Under the pieces are notes generated by a model, which worked only from the letters and a program-made list of their open reading frames with translations, was not told where the DNA came from and ran no database searches. From the NCBI GenBank assembly GCA_964497585.1, contig CAZCDS010000094.1, positions 1 to 19,195 on the forward strand: a stretch of 19,195 nt of DNA, read 5' to 3'. Made by a program: the position numbers and the translations under genes. The stretch comes from CAZCDS01 sp964497585 (GTDB taxonomy: Bacteria > Desulfobacterota > Desulfomonilia > Desulfomonilales > Desulfomonilaceae). Below, one piece after another: positions 1 through 7,199 of the stretch. Every line of letters starts with the position of its first letter. The stretch's first letter is position 1.

Positions 1-796
1 CAACTGAGGGCTTCCTGGCCATGTGAACCTCCCCAAAAAACTTGGGGGGGTCTTACCACACCACCGTTCACGAGGCAACCCATAATGGTACCCCTCAGAC
101 CGCACCTTGGTATCAGCCGGTTAAGAACCGCATTGGCAGAGAGCCTGATGAAGCACGTGACTCGTTCACCTTCGCAATACTCGTACACCTCTGGATCGGC
201 AAACGCTGCATCACCCCGAAGCCAGAACGGAACGAACCGAGAACGACACCGCGGCACAATCGGGTCGATGAAATCAACAATGCCGTCGGCTGAATGAACG
301 TCGCCGGGCCTGAGCTGCGCGCCAGGGCAGTCGCCGTCGCTGGTGAACGCGACGAGCAGATCAAGGCAGTTCTTCCCGAAATGACCGTTGAACACGTTCT
401 CCTGTTTGCCGTGCGCCGGGTCTTCCGTAAGACCTCATTCCCAAGCCTCGATAGCCTGGACTGACCGGCTCTCGCTTCGTCGTCCTTGCCTATGGCAAGC
501 CGAAGGGCAGGATCTACCCGTAGAAAATCCGCATCATTGCGGTCCTCATACCCCGGCGCCATCTGACAGATCCTCTGCGAGTCATTTGAAGCAAAGTGTG
601 CCTGCTTTGAACCCAGGACCTTCAATCCTCCAGATCAACCGCGATAGGACCCAAGATGCCGAATCGCTCGTCTATCTCCCGCAACAAGAGAAAACCGCCT
701 GTACCAGGTGACCTTCGCTCCCCGAAAGTCGATCATGATTGACCGATCAAATTCAGGTCGAATTGCCTCTCTTTCCTTTGCACTATTCCCGGACAT
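1..796 (-). pseudogene. IS1380-family transposase relic (frameshifted, internally deleted, cut by the window edge)
   Basis: Read on the minus strand from an ATG at 796, three frames together give an IS1380-type transposase. The N-terminus has FDRSIMIDFRGAKVT, then GGFLLLREIDERFG in a second frame at about 660-710. Next come GYEDRNDADFLRVDPALRLA and a SRL motif at about 440-570. After another frame change (about 70-410) there are DPAHGKQENVFNGHFGK, FTSDGDC, LRPGDVHSAD and RGDAAFADPEVYEYCE, all hallmark stretches of this family. From the family I would expect roughly 50 residues, including the first catalytic Asp region, between SRL and DPAHGKQ. Here they are nearly adjacent, so an internal deletion is likely. 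The C-terminal part is unrecognisable or lies beyond the edge. The element is certainly inactive. Terminal inverted repeats were not identified. Confidence 0.85.
31..47. repeat. Short perfect inverted repeat
   Basis: CCCCAA (31-36) and TTGGGG (42-47) form a 6-bp stem around a 5-nt A-rich loop inside the decayed transposase. On the minus strand the second arm ends in T and G residues rather than a clean T-tract, so it is not a convincing terminator. It may simply reflect decay of the insertion sequence. Confidence 0.4.
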
Positions 797-870
797 CCGA
801 TTTCCCTCAAATTCGTTTGATTTTCGTCACCATATCAGATGCTTGAGGAGAAGAACATACTTTTCTTTGT

Positions 871-1587
871 CTACCCCCGGAATAATCCAGGAGACATAAG
901 GCATAGACGGATACAGTTTTCGAGTTCCCGTCTGCTTCCATAAGATATTTTTACTATTTCGAATCCCGCTCGCGCTTCTGAGTCATTACCTCGCTTGACC
1001 CATCGACAAGTAGCCTCCAAACTAAACGGGAAGACTTCACCGTACTCGTCACCCAGGATGGTGAGCGTCTTAGTCTCCCCCACAACTGCTTCGATACCTA
1101 TCGTGCCAATTCCCTTCGATGATACGTCGAAAACCTTGCCTTCATTGTTCGGATCATCTTCACTTCTGACCGTAACTGCAAAAGGCGTGCTGAGTCTGGG
1201 AACCGCCCTTACCGGAAAGAGACCCATAAGAGTATCCACATTAGATTTTCGGGCATCCAGCTCGGACTGGCCAATGAATTTTTGTTCAGTCAATAGTCTA
1301 AGAGCTACCCTAAGCAACGGAGCCGTTAGCTTGTATTTCTCGATGAGATCCTTGTCGCTCATTCCAGACCGGATATCCCGGACAATTTCTTCGGCCGCGA
1401 TCTTTCTTTTGAGAGGCATGGCGTAGCCTTCGCCTACCGACTCCAACAATCCGGCCTCCACCAGTTTCTTGAACAGCCGTTGAAGGCCACTCTCGGACAG
1501 TCGATATTTTTCCCTGAGTTCAATCTCATCCATTCCTCCGAGGATGTCTCTCAAAGCTTGCCATGCATTAATTGTCCGATCCCGCAT
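871..1587 (-). CDS. PilZ-domain c-di-GMP receptor with two N-terminal helical modules
   Basis: A 238-residue soluble protein. An in-frame ATG at 1635 would give 254 residues, but I prefer the ATG at 1587 because GGAGG (1594-1598) lies 6 nt upstream of it. Residues ~1-50 and ~60-112 are two copies of the ~50-residue helical module found throughout this island (copy 2 reads KRKIAAEEIVRDIRSGMSDK, then LIEKYKL). The PilZ domain covers ~125-230. It has the RxxxR arm at Arg127/Arg131 and DVSSKG (Asp154-x-Ser156-x-x-Gly159), the residues that contact cyclic-di-GMP in known PilZ structures, plus an EATCRWV strand near 191. Binding is therefore likely and the effector target unknown. It is the last gene of the series, 147 nt after the preceding PilZ gene. 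No signal peptide or membrane segment is seen. Confidence 0.88.
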   Translation of the reverse strand: MRDRTINAWQALRDILGGMDEIELREKYRLSESGLQRLFKKLVEAGLLESVGEGYAMPLKRKIAAEEIVRDIRSGMSDKDLIEKYKLTAPLLRVALRLLTEQKFIGQSELDARKSNVDTLMGLFPVRAVPRLSTPFAVTVRSEDDPNNEGKVFDVSSKGIGTIGIEAVVGETKTLTILGDEYGEVFPFSLEATCRWVKRGNDSEARAGFEIVKISYGSRRELENCIRLCLMSPGLFRG

Positions 1588-1734
1588 GAAAATCCTCCGG
1601 AAGGTTGCCCAACTCTTACGGGCAAGTACCATCACCGAGAATCGCTACACAGCTCCTTGGAAGCGTAGTGAAGAGGCGCTCGGCCTGACACCGGGCAAGT
1701 CATGTCTGCGGTGCGGCTCCTCATGAGCTGATGA

Positions 1735-2295
1735 TCACGGCAGCATCATCGCGAGCGTGTCTGCTGTCAATGTGAACCCGCCGATAACTTCTCTCAGTTC
1801 AGCCAGGTCTGCCTCTGATATGGATGTTATTTCGAATCCCGCCACGCACTGGCCGTTGGCTTGCTTATCGGTCTGCACCCAACGACAGGTGGCTTCGAAT
1901 TGGATTGTGTCGAAGCTGGTGAGGCCGCCGGGACAGATAACGAATTGTTTTCTCTCAGCAGGTTGCGCGTCGATTCCCTTAACGCCGATCCCTCGTTCGG
2001 TTATGTCCCGAACGACCCCCTGCTGTCCTTCCTTGCTCCCATCATAGACAGTGACAGATAATGCAGGGTAGTTTCGTGGGAATTCTCTCAGGTCTTCGAT
2101 CTCGGCAGTGTCGTCGTGCTGCGACATCCTCGAGCTGAGCTCAGCGTGCGTGATGAGGTTGCTCTCCAAGAGCTTGAGGAATATCCTCTGAATACCCTTT
2201 GCCGTTAACCGGTACTTGTGCATCAACGCACCATCATCGAGGCCGGCACGAATGTCGTTGACAATGTCCCTGGCTCTGATCTTGCGCTTAGCCAT
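1735..2295 (-). CDS. PilZ-domain c-di-GMP receptor with one N-terminal helical module
   Basis: A 186-residue protein if it starts at the ATG at 2295 (MAKRKIRARDIV), preceded by an AGGGG Shine-Dalgarno-like stretch. An ATG at 2322 in the same frame would add nine residues without conservation. Residues ~3-58 are the shared helical module (DIVNDIRAGLDD, LMHKYRL, then an ITHAEL tail). The PilZ domain spans ~68-170, with RxxxR at Arg70/Arg74 and DITERG at 97-102; Thr replaces the usual Ser of D/NxSxxG. FEATCRWV follows, then AGFEITSIS. It resembles the second PilZ domain of the protein at 5058-6257 closely enough to suggest duplication. It follows the terminator at 2486-2504, so it probably has its own promoter in 2296-2485; I could not place one. 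Confidence 0.88.
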   Translation of the reverse strand: MAKRKIRARDIVNDIRAGLDDGALMHKYRLTAKGIQRIFLKLLESNLITHAELSSRMSQHDDTAEIEDLREFPRNYPALSVTVYDGSKEGQQGVVRDITERGIGVKGIDAQPAERKQFVICPGGLTSFDTIQFEATCRWVQTDKQANGQCVAGFEITSISEADLAELREVIGGFTLTADTLAMMLP

Positions 2296-2485
2296 TTCCA
2301 TCCCCTTGCTCACGCTTCTCAAACAGGCTCCCGAGAGTCCTGTGACAGACCGAACGCCGCATTTTCAAATATTCCGTGGGAGAGCCGCTCTGGGTCCCAA
2401 CCAGGCATGTCCTAGAGGCCCATTTCAGCATTACGCGCATGGGTTGTCTGTTCATGGTCGGGTGTTAGCCAAGGTTCCCCCCACG

Positions 2486-2504
2486 AAAAAGGGGCTCAGC
2501 CCCC
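2486..2504 (-). terminator. Rho-independent terminator after the GGDEF-EAL gene
   Basis: On the minus strand GGGGC-TGA-GCCCC is followed at once by TTTTT, the classic GC stem, short loop and T-tract. It begins 44 nt beyond the stop codon of the GGDEF-EAL gene (2548) and before the next PilZ gene. It should separate the last two PilZ genes from the upstream transcript, at least partly. Confidence 0.85.
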
Positions 2505-2547
2505 GTCGGAGAGTCCGGAGAGCCCTCGCACATCGGACGAGCCTGTC

Positions 2548-4929
2548 TCAGGCCGATTCCGGTAGCTTCCCAAGTCGGCGAGGGACCCTACCCGCAGTCA
2601 TCTGCCATGTGGGATTCCTTTCTTCCCGCAAACGTTCAGCAAATTCTGCATCGGAGACAGGGTGTCCAATAAAGAAACCTTGCACCTGATCGCAGCCCAA
2701 CGATTTCAGGAAGCCGAACTGCTCTACTGTCTCGACTCCTTCCGCGACGACTGCCAGTTGTCGGCTGTGAGCGATCGTCAAGATGGCTTGAACCATGGCT
2801 CGGGCTTCCGGATCCGCGGGAATTCCCGTGAGGAAAGCTCGGTCCATTTTAATTTTGTCAATGGGCACCTCTTTCAGAAACCCCAGCGAAGAAAAGCCGC
2901 GTCCGAAATCGTCCATACTGACTGTTATCCCTACCTGCCTGAGTTCTGAGAGTACCTCTATAGCCCGTGTACTGTCTTCAATCATGACGCTCTCTGTTAG
3001 CTCGATTTCAACGTATTTCGGATCCAGATGAGCATCCTTCAGTATTCGCAGAAAGGCTGCTGCCGCGCCCCGATGTTTGATTTGGCGGCCAGACACATTG
3101 ACGGCCATTTTGCCGAGAGTGAGCCCCGACTTCTGCCATTTGCGATACTGCTCACATGCTGAGCGCAAGATCCAGTCTCCGAGAGGGATAATCAATCCTG
3201 TGTCCTCCGCTACGGGGATCAACTTGGCTGCAGAAACAATACCTCGTTCAGGATGCTTTACCCTCAAGAGGGCCTCGGCAGCGACGGTCCGCCCCGTCTC
3301 GGCTTCAAATATGGGCTGGTAGTGAAGGAGAAACTGGCGCTCTGACATAGCCAAACGAAGCATGTTCTCCATCTTCAAGCGCTTGAGGAGATTTGCGTTC
3401 ATTTCTCGGGAAAAGAACCGGAAGCTATTCTTTCCTTGCGTCTTGACGTGGTACAGGGCAGTATCCGCCTTTTGAATCAGACGGCTGACTTTTTCCCCGT
3501 CTGAAGGATACATGGCGACTCCGGCACTTGCCGCGATGAAGATCTCTCGACCATCCAGCGAAACCGGCTTGGTAAGCTCGTCCATCACCGTGCGCATTGC
3601 CCTGGCAACGCCCCTGGCGCCTCCCACGCCAGGTAAGATCAACGCAAACTCGTCGCCTCCCCAACGGCATGCCGTGTCGCTGACCCGGATGCATTTTTTC
3701 AGGCGTTCGCCCACGGTGATCAAGACCTTGTCCCCGAAGCGATGTCCCATAGTATCATTGATGTTCTTGAACCCGTCCAGGTCGAGCAAAACCACGGCCG
3801 CTGAGACGTTGTCTCTTGAGGCCCTTACGATCGCCTGCCTGAGCCGATCATGGAACAACAGACGATTGCTCAACCCCGTGAGAGGATCGTAGTGGGCGAG
3901 TCGATTCAGACGCTGCTGCGTTTGCTTCATCCGAGTAATCTCGGAAAAGCAGCTCACGTAGTGGGACACTTCGTCCCCATGGCTTGTGAGGGCGCTTACC
4001 GAAAGGAGAATCGGGAAGAGTTGTCCGTTGCGACGGCGTGTCCAGACTTCGCCCTGAAACTCGCCGGTCTCTCGAAGCTGGAGCCACACATCTCCGCGGG
4101 TACGCCCATTCTTCTCCACCAGATCGAAAGCTTCGAAACCCGAACCGATCGCCTCAGCCTTGGAGCGGCCTGTTGTCCGACAATAGGCCCCGTTAGCCTC
4201 CAGAATGGTTCCGTGGGCATCGGTTACCACGATCGCCTCGTTGGTGCTGGAGATTATTCTGGCAGCCAGTTGAAGATGTTCGTTAGCTCTTTTCCGTTCG
4301 GCAATCTCGAGTCTCAAGCTCTCATTAACCGCTACCAGTTCAGCGGTGCGCTCCTGGACTCTCCTCTCTAGATCCTCTTTGGCTCGCGTGAGCTCTTCCC
4401 GGTGTTTCTTTTCAAAGAGCGTCCGCTTTTTTTCGGCAGTCAAGTCTTCAATGATAATCAGTACGGATCTCTCCGTGCCCATTCTTATCGGTCTAAAATG
4501 CATACGGCCCCACAGCCGGCGCTCAGCTATGGACATCGGGGCCTCCCACATGCGAATCTCCCTACTGGCGAAGACGTCTGTTATCAGCGTGGACGCTCTG
4601 TCCGCCAGGGCGCGGTTGGGAAGAAGTTCCGGAAATGTCGTGGGGATGTTCTTATCGTTGCCATCACCAGGCCCTTCACCTGCCCAGTTGGCAAAGAGAA
4701 TATGACCCAATGGGTCCACTAGCAATGAAGGAACAGGGATGGCTTGCAGCAATTGGCCCAAGGAACTCGATTGCATGCTCCTCAGATCAAAGCTCCCGGA
4801 AGACGCCACCTCCCTGGCGAACAAGCTCCCAACATCGATAGACTGGGTGGTCTCCTCCAGATTGGCTATCCTTGCTGCCCAATCCGTTGTTCCATCCGGC
4901 GCGCGGGAAATCGATCCAGTGTACCTCAC
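2548..4929 (-). CDS. PAS-PAS-GGDEF-EAL cyclic-di-GMP synthase/phosphodiesterase
   Basis: A 793-residue cytoplasmic protein. It starts at GTG (4927-4929) with AGGAGGGA (4935-4942) 5 nt upstream. Residues ~27-165 are the sensor module shared with both kinases of this window (SIDVGSLF, SSGSFDLR, then a PAS-like fold ending LIIIEDLTAEKK). A coiled coil follows (~170-218) and a second PAS (~220-335). The GGDEF domain (~343-505) has an intact GGDEF at 424-428 and an RxxD inhibitory site (RVSD, 415-418) five residues before it, so diguanylate cyclase activity with product feedback is plausible. The EAL domain (~520-770) keeps EALLR (552), NVS, the ELTES Glu, DDFGRGFSSL (Asp673/Asp674), the IKMD Lys and AEGVE (Glu730), so phosphodiesterase activity is plausible too. 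Which activity dominates cannot be read from sequence. Confidence 0.95.
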   Translation of the reverse strand: MRYTGSISRAPDGTTDWAARIANLEETTQSIDVGSLFAREVASSGSFDLRSMQSSSLGQLLQAIPVPSLLVDPLGHILFANWAGEGPGDGNDKNIPTTFPELLPNRALADRASTLITDVFASREIRMWEAPMSIAERRLWGRMHFRPIRMGTERSVLIIIEDLTAEKKRTLFEKKHREELTRAKEDLERRVQERTAELVAVNESLRLEIAERKRANEHLQLAARIISSTNEAIVVTDAHGTILEANGAYCRTTGRSKAEAIGSGFEAFDLVEKNGRTRGDVWLQLRETGEFQGEVWTRRRNGQLFPILLSVSALTSHGDEVSHYVSCFSEITRMKQTQQRLNRLAHYDPLTGLSNRLLFHDRLRQAIVRASRDNVSAAVVLLDLDGFKNINDTMGHRFGDKVLITVGERLKKCIRVSDTACRWGGDEFALILPGVGGARGVARAMRTVMDELTKPVSLDGREIFIAASAGVAMYPSDGEKVSRLIQKADTALYHVKTQGKNSFRFFSREMNANLLKRLKMENMLRLAMSERQFLLHYQPIFEAETGRTVAAEALLRVKHPERGIVSAAKLIPVAEDTGLIIPLGDWILRSACEQYRKWQKSGLTLGKMAVNVSGRQIKHRGAAAAFLRILKDAHLDPKYVEIELTESVMIEDSTRAIEVLSELRQVGITVSMDDFGRGFSSLGFLKEVPIDKIKMDRAFLTGIPADPEARAMVQAILTIAHSRQLAVVAEGVETVEQFGFLKSLGCDQVQGFFIGHPVSDAEFAERLREERNPTWQMTAGRVPRRLGKLPESA

Positions 4930-4934
4930 GCGTC

Positions 4935-4942
4935 TCCCTCCT
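4935..4942 (-). promoter_or_regulatory. Ribosome binding site fixing a GTG start
   Basis: AGGAGGGA on the minus strand, 5 nt before the GTG at 4927-4929. It is one of the strongest Shine-Dalgarno sequences in the window and supports GTG as the start of the GGDEF-EAL gene. Confidence 0.75.
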
Positions 4943-5057
4943 CACCCGGTGCTGCGGGATGAGAACTCTGCAACTCCCAATGCCCGACTGACGGTGGCCG
5001 ATACAAGGCGCTTTCCCTTCCCTCTTGGGAGATTTGGGCAAGGGTCGGAGCCCGGTC

Positions 5058-6257
5058 CTAATAGCTGATCGTAAGCCCTCGAATGAAGTCTCTCACGGTC
5101 ATGAGAGCCTCCTCCGCAATTCGCGTAATCTCGAATCCGCTTTTGTAACCTCCATCCTCGCCCCTGGCCGACCAACAACAGATCGCTTCAAAGGAGACTT
5201 CGGCAACCTGCCCCGATTGTATGACCAGAGCTTTTGTCTCGTGAACCCCGGCTTGGATCCCGGTCACTCCTATTCCTCGCTCGGTGATATCCTCTATCAG
5301 GCCCCTATTCTGAGGAACTCCGGCTTCATAGACCGGCACCGAGAAGGTCAGATAGTTTCTTGGCCATCTCCGCCTTTCCATCTCTTTCGTTCCCTGGCCG
5401 AATCGCGCGGAACGTGCATTGTCTTCCGGCAGCAGTCCGAGGCCCAGGTGGGAATCTCTCTCCGGTGGCCGCGGACATCCTTGGGCCCGTCGGACGAATT
5501 CCTCAGTGAGTTCGCAGTCGAAGGCTCCCGAGAATCCATTCGAGGGATATTCGACTCGGTCGACTCGCCCCGGTTCAGCGCTGGGGTCATCTCTCGCTGA
5601 AGAATGCTGCAATCCCAATCGCTCGATCAGCCGCCTGACTCTCTGCAGACACTGGTCCGAGATTCGCGTTACCTCGAATCCTCCAACGTAATAGTCTTTG
5701 CGTCTTCCCCTTTTCTCCACCCATTGACATCGGGCCTGGAGTATAATGGGTTGAGGATCGCCAATCGGTTCAGCACTGATTGCAAAGGTCCTGAGTCCAG
5801 ACTTGTCACAGAAATCTGCGTGGGGAGACGCCAGGCGAAACTCTCGTTCCGACAGGTCTCGCAGTATGCCCTCCGAACGGGCGTCACTCAAGTCCCATAC
5901 AGGTAGGCGAACGCGTATGCGCCTCAGGGACGAGGTGGACCCTCGAATGGCACCGGGCTGACGATCAAGCGGAGCACAATACGTCGGTTCCAGAGGACGT
6001 ACGCCTTCACCGGGGCTTTCGACGACGCCACCGGTGATCCCTTCCTTCTCTCCAAGTGTCCGGAACAATTCGCGATCAGTCAGGCTGAGCCACTCGAACA
6101 GCTCGGAGTCGGCCAGGTAACCGGCAAGCATCATTTTGCGGAGCAGGCGAGGCAATTGGTGCTGACTTAGGCCGTGTTTTTCCATCAGGTCATACTCGTC
6201 CATACCGGACCTGACGTCCTTCCGGAATTCTTGCGGGTCTACCCGGCGCTTCGGCAT
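5058..6257 (-). CDS. Double-PilZ protein with one N-terminal helical module
   Basis: A 399-residue soluble protein. Residues ~1-58 are the shared helical module (PKRRVDPQEF, DVRSGMDEYDLMEKHGL). A variable linker leads to PilZ-1 (~112-210), which looks degenerate. It has Arg-rich RRIRVR at its start, but the D/NxSxxG motif reads DLSERE, with Glu139 in place of Gly. The RCQWVEKRG and GGFEVTRIS strands still mark the fold. After a long linker (~215-290) comes PilZ-2 (~293-396) with RxxxR at Arg296/Arg300 and DITERG at 323-328, plus GFEITRI near the end. PilZ-2 therefore looks competent for c-di-GMP, while PilZ-1 may be structural. The ribosome binding site before the ATG at 6257 is weak. It lies 128 nt upstream of the GGDEF-EAL gene, so receptor and enzyme may be co-transcribed. 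Confidence 0.87.
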   Translation of the reverse strand: MPKRRVDPQEFRKDVRSGMDEYDLMEKHGLSQHQLPRLLRKMMLAGYLADSELFEWLSLTDRELFRTLGEKEGITGGVVESPGEGVRPLEPTYCAPLDRQPGAIRGSTSSLRRIRVRLPVWDLSDARSEGILRDLSEREFRLASPHADFCDKSGLRTFAISAEPIGDPQPIILQARCQWVEKRGRRKDYYVGGFEVTRISDQCLQRVRRLIERLGLQHSSARDDPSAEPGRVDRVEYPSNGFSGAFDCELTEEFVRRAQGCPRPPERDSHLGLGLLPEDNARSARFGQGTKEMERRRWPRNYLTFSVPVYEAGVPQNRGLIEDITERGIGVTGIQAGVHETKALVIQSGQVAEVSFEAICCWSARGEDGGYKSGFEITRIAEEALMTVRDFIRGLTISY

Positions 6258-6467
6258 GTTTCAATACCCGTTCTGAAGTAGGTCAGGCTTGGGGAAACGA
6301 CCATCTGTCAAACTCCGCGAGTTGAACGATGCCGCCCGATGTGGAGCCTATTTTATGGCGACATGTCCAGCCAGTGTCTCTCAAGCGGGTCCGACCGAAC
6401 CCGGCCTCTCTTCACCGCTTTTCAGTCTCTCCCATTATGCGGTCCATTTTCCATCAGTCTTTGGTTT

Positions 6468-6483
6468 AGCAATGCATCGTCCA
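6468..6483 (-). promoter_or_regulatory. Possible sigma-54-type promoter for the double-PilZ gene (weak)
   Basis: The minus strand reads TGGACGATGCATTGCT. The invariant GG and GC are exactly 10 nt apart and the -12 part TTGCT matches consensus, but the -24 part TGGACG departs from TGGCAC at three positions. It would start RNA near 6457, about 200 nt before the ATG at 6257. A match this loose can arise by chance. Confidence 0.3.
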
Positions 6484-6626
6484 TCCATCCACCAAGCGTC
6501 ATCTCCCTGCTCCACCACGTCAGTCGCTGCCGGGTACGGGCAATTGGCCCCACACTCGTTACGGAGAATCAGGGATCCCGTATCAGAAGACAACAGTCAG
6601 ATCGACGCACCTGCTAAATCTCGTCT

Positions 6627-6646
6627 GACGCTCACGTATCAGCGTC
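6627..6646. repeat. Dyad with 6-bp arms, 8-nt spacer
   Basis: GACGCT (6627-6632) and AGCGTC (6641-6646) are exact reverse complements. The centre lies about 180 nt upstream of the start point predicted from the weak sigma-54-like element at 6468-6483, a normal distance for an enhancer-binding-protein site. The half-sites are not the same as those of the palindromes at 12432-12512. Confidence 0.35.
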
Positions 6647-6687
6647 GTTCGCCCGGCCCAGAGGAGCCCCGAGGTCCTCACTGTCCC

Positions 6688-7092
6688 TCAGGAATTCCTC
6701 TCGTAGTCGGGCAAGACCATGGGAGCGTTTCCCACGTCCAGGAGATGGCTCAGATTGTCTCCACAGGCCCACTCGCCGTTGTTCAGGATACCCCTGGGGC
6801 ACAAATACTTCTTGCCCGTGCCGTCAGTCACCCACACCATGTCTCCGGTTGCGGCCGATCTAGCCTCCGGGCAGGCAAGCCCATCCAGGTCAATTTCAAC
6901 CGTTCCTTCAAAAAAGTCACGACGAAGTCTCAAGTCCTCGTGTGTCAACAACTTTGTCTCTACGAGCTTGTCGAAAACCTTCAGTAACACGAGGACATCC
7001 AGGTCGTACTTCTCCATAAGACCTTCGTCGGTCATTCCGGCGCGAATATCTGCTATCACCCGTTTGGTCGGAAGTTTCCTCTTTCTTTGCAT
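6688..7092 (-). CDS. Small protein of unknown function: helical module plus Cys-containing C-terminus
   Basis: A 134-residue protein starting at ATG 7092, with GGAG 8 nt upstream (TAGGAGCTTGGA). Residues ~1-58 are the same helical module as in the neighbouring PilZ proteins (RVIADIRAGMTDEGLMEKYD and an LLTHEDL tail). Residues ~62-134 are not PilZ: there is no RxxxR or DxSxxG. This part has a small beta-rich look (MVWVTDGTGKKYLCPRG) with Cys74, Cys98 and Cys110; three cysteines in no standard CxxC pairing do not make a zinc ribbon. I do not recognise the family of the C-terminal part. It sits 107 nt after the hybrid kinase and 430 nt before the double-PilZ gene. The shared module suggests it interacts with, or evolved from, the PilZ series. 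Confidence 0.8.
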   Translation of the reverse strand: MQRKRKLPTKRVIADIRAGMTDEGLMEKYDLDVLVLLKVFDKLVETKLLTHEDLRLRRDFFEGTVEIDLDGLACPEARSAATGDMVWVTDGTGKKYLCPRGILNNGEWACGDNLSHLLDVGNAPMVLPDYERNS

Positions 7093-7199
7093 TCCAAGCT
7101 CCTACAGGCGGTCCGGCCTCAGATTTTCATACATCGAGCCCCCATTGCAGGCGGCAGGGCCAGGACCCTTCCTGATCTGTCCCGTGTGCGCAGAAAACT

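Larger units (their letters stand above)
6258..6687. other. Intergenic stretch of 430 nt upstream of the double-PilZ gene
   Basis: No convincing gene on either strand: the open frames that cross it have no recognisable protein character. It contains a possible sigma-54-like promoter (6468-6483, minus strand) and a dyad of 6-bp arms (6627-6646). Its length suggests that the double-PilZ gene has its own promoter rather than depending only on read-through from upstream. Confidence 0.5.

Noticed and set aside
4973..4994. Sigma-54-like sequence upstream of the GGDEF-EAL gene (GGGCATTGGGAGTTGCA)
   Set aside because: The GG to GC spacing is 11 instead of the invariant 10.
6289..6987. 232-codon plus-strand open frame over the 430-nt gap
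   Set aside because: Its second half is antisense to the small module-containing protein, the first half has no protein-like pattern, and no ribosome binding site was seen.
7149..7168. Sigma-54-like TGGCCCTGCCGCCTGC upstream of the small protein gene
   Set aside because: GG to GC spacing is 11 and both elements deviate from consensus.
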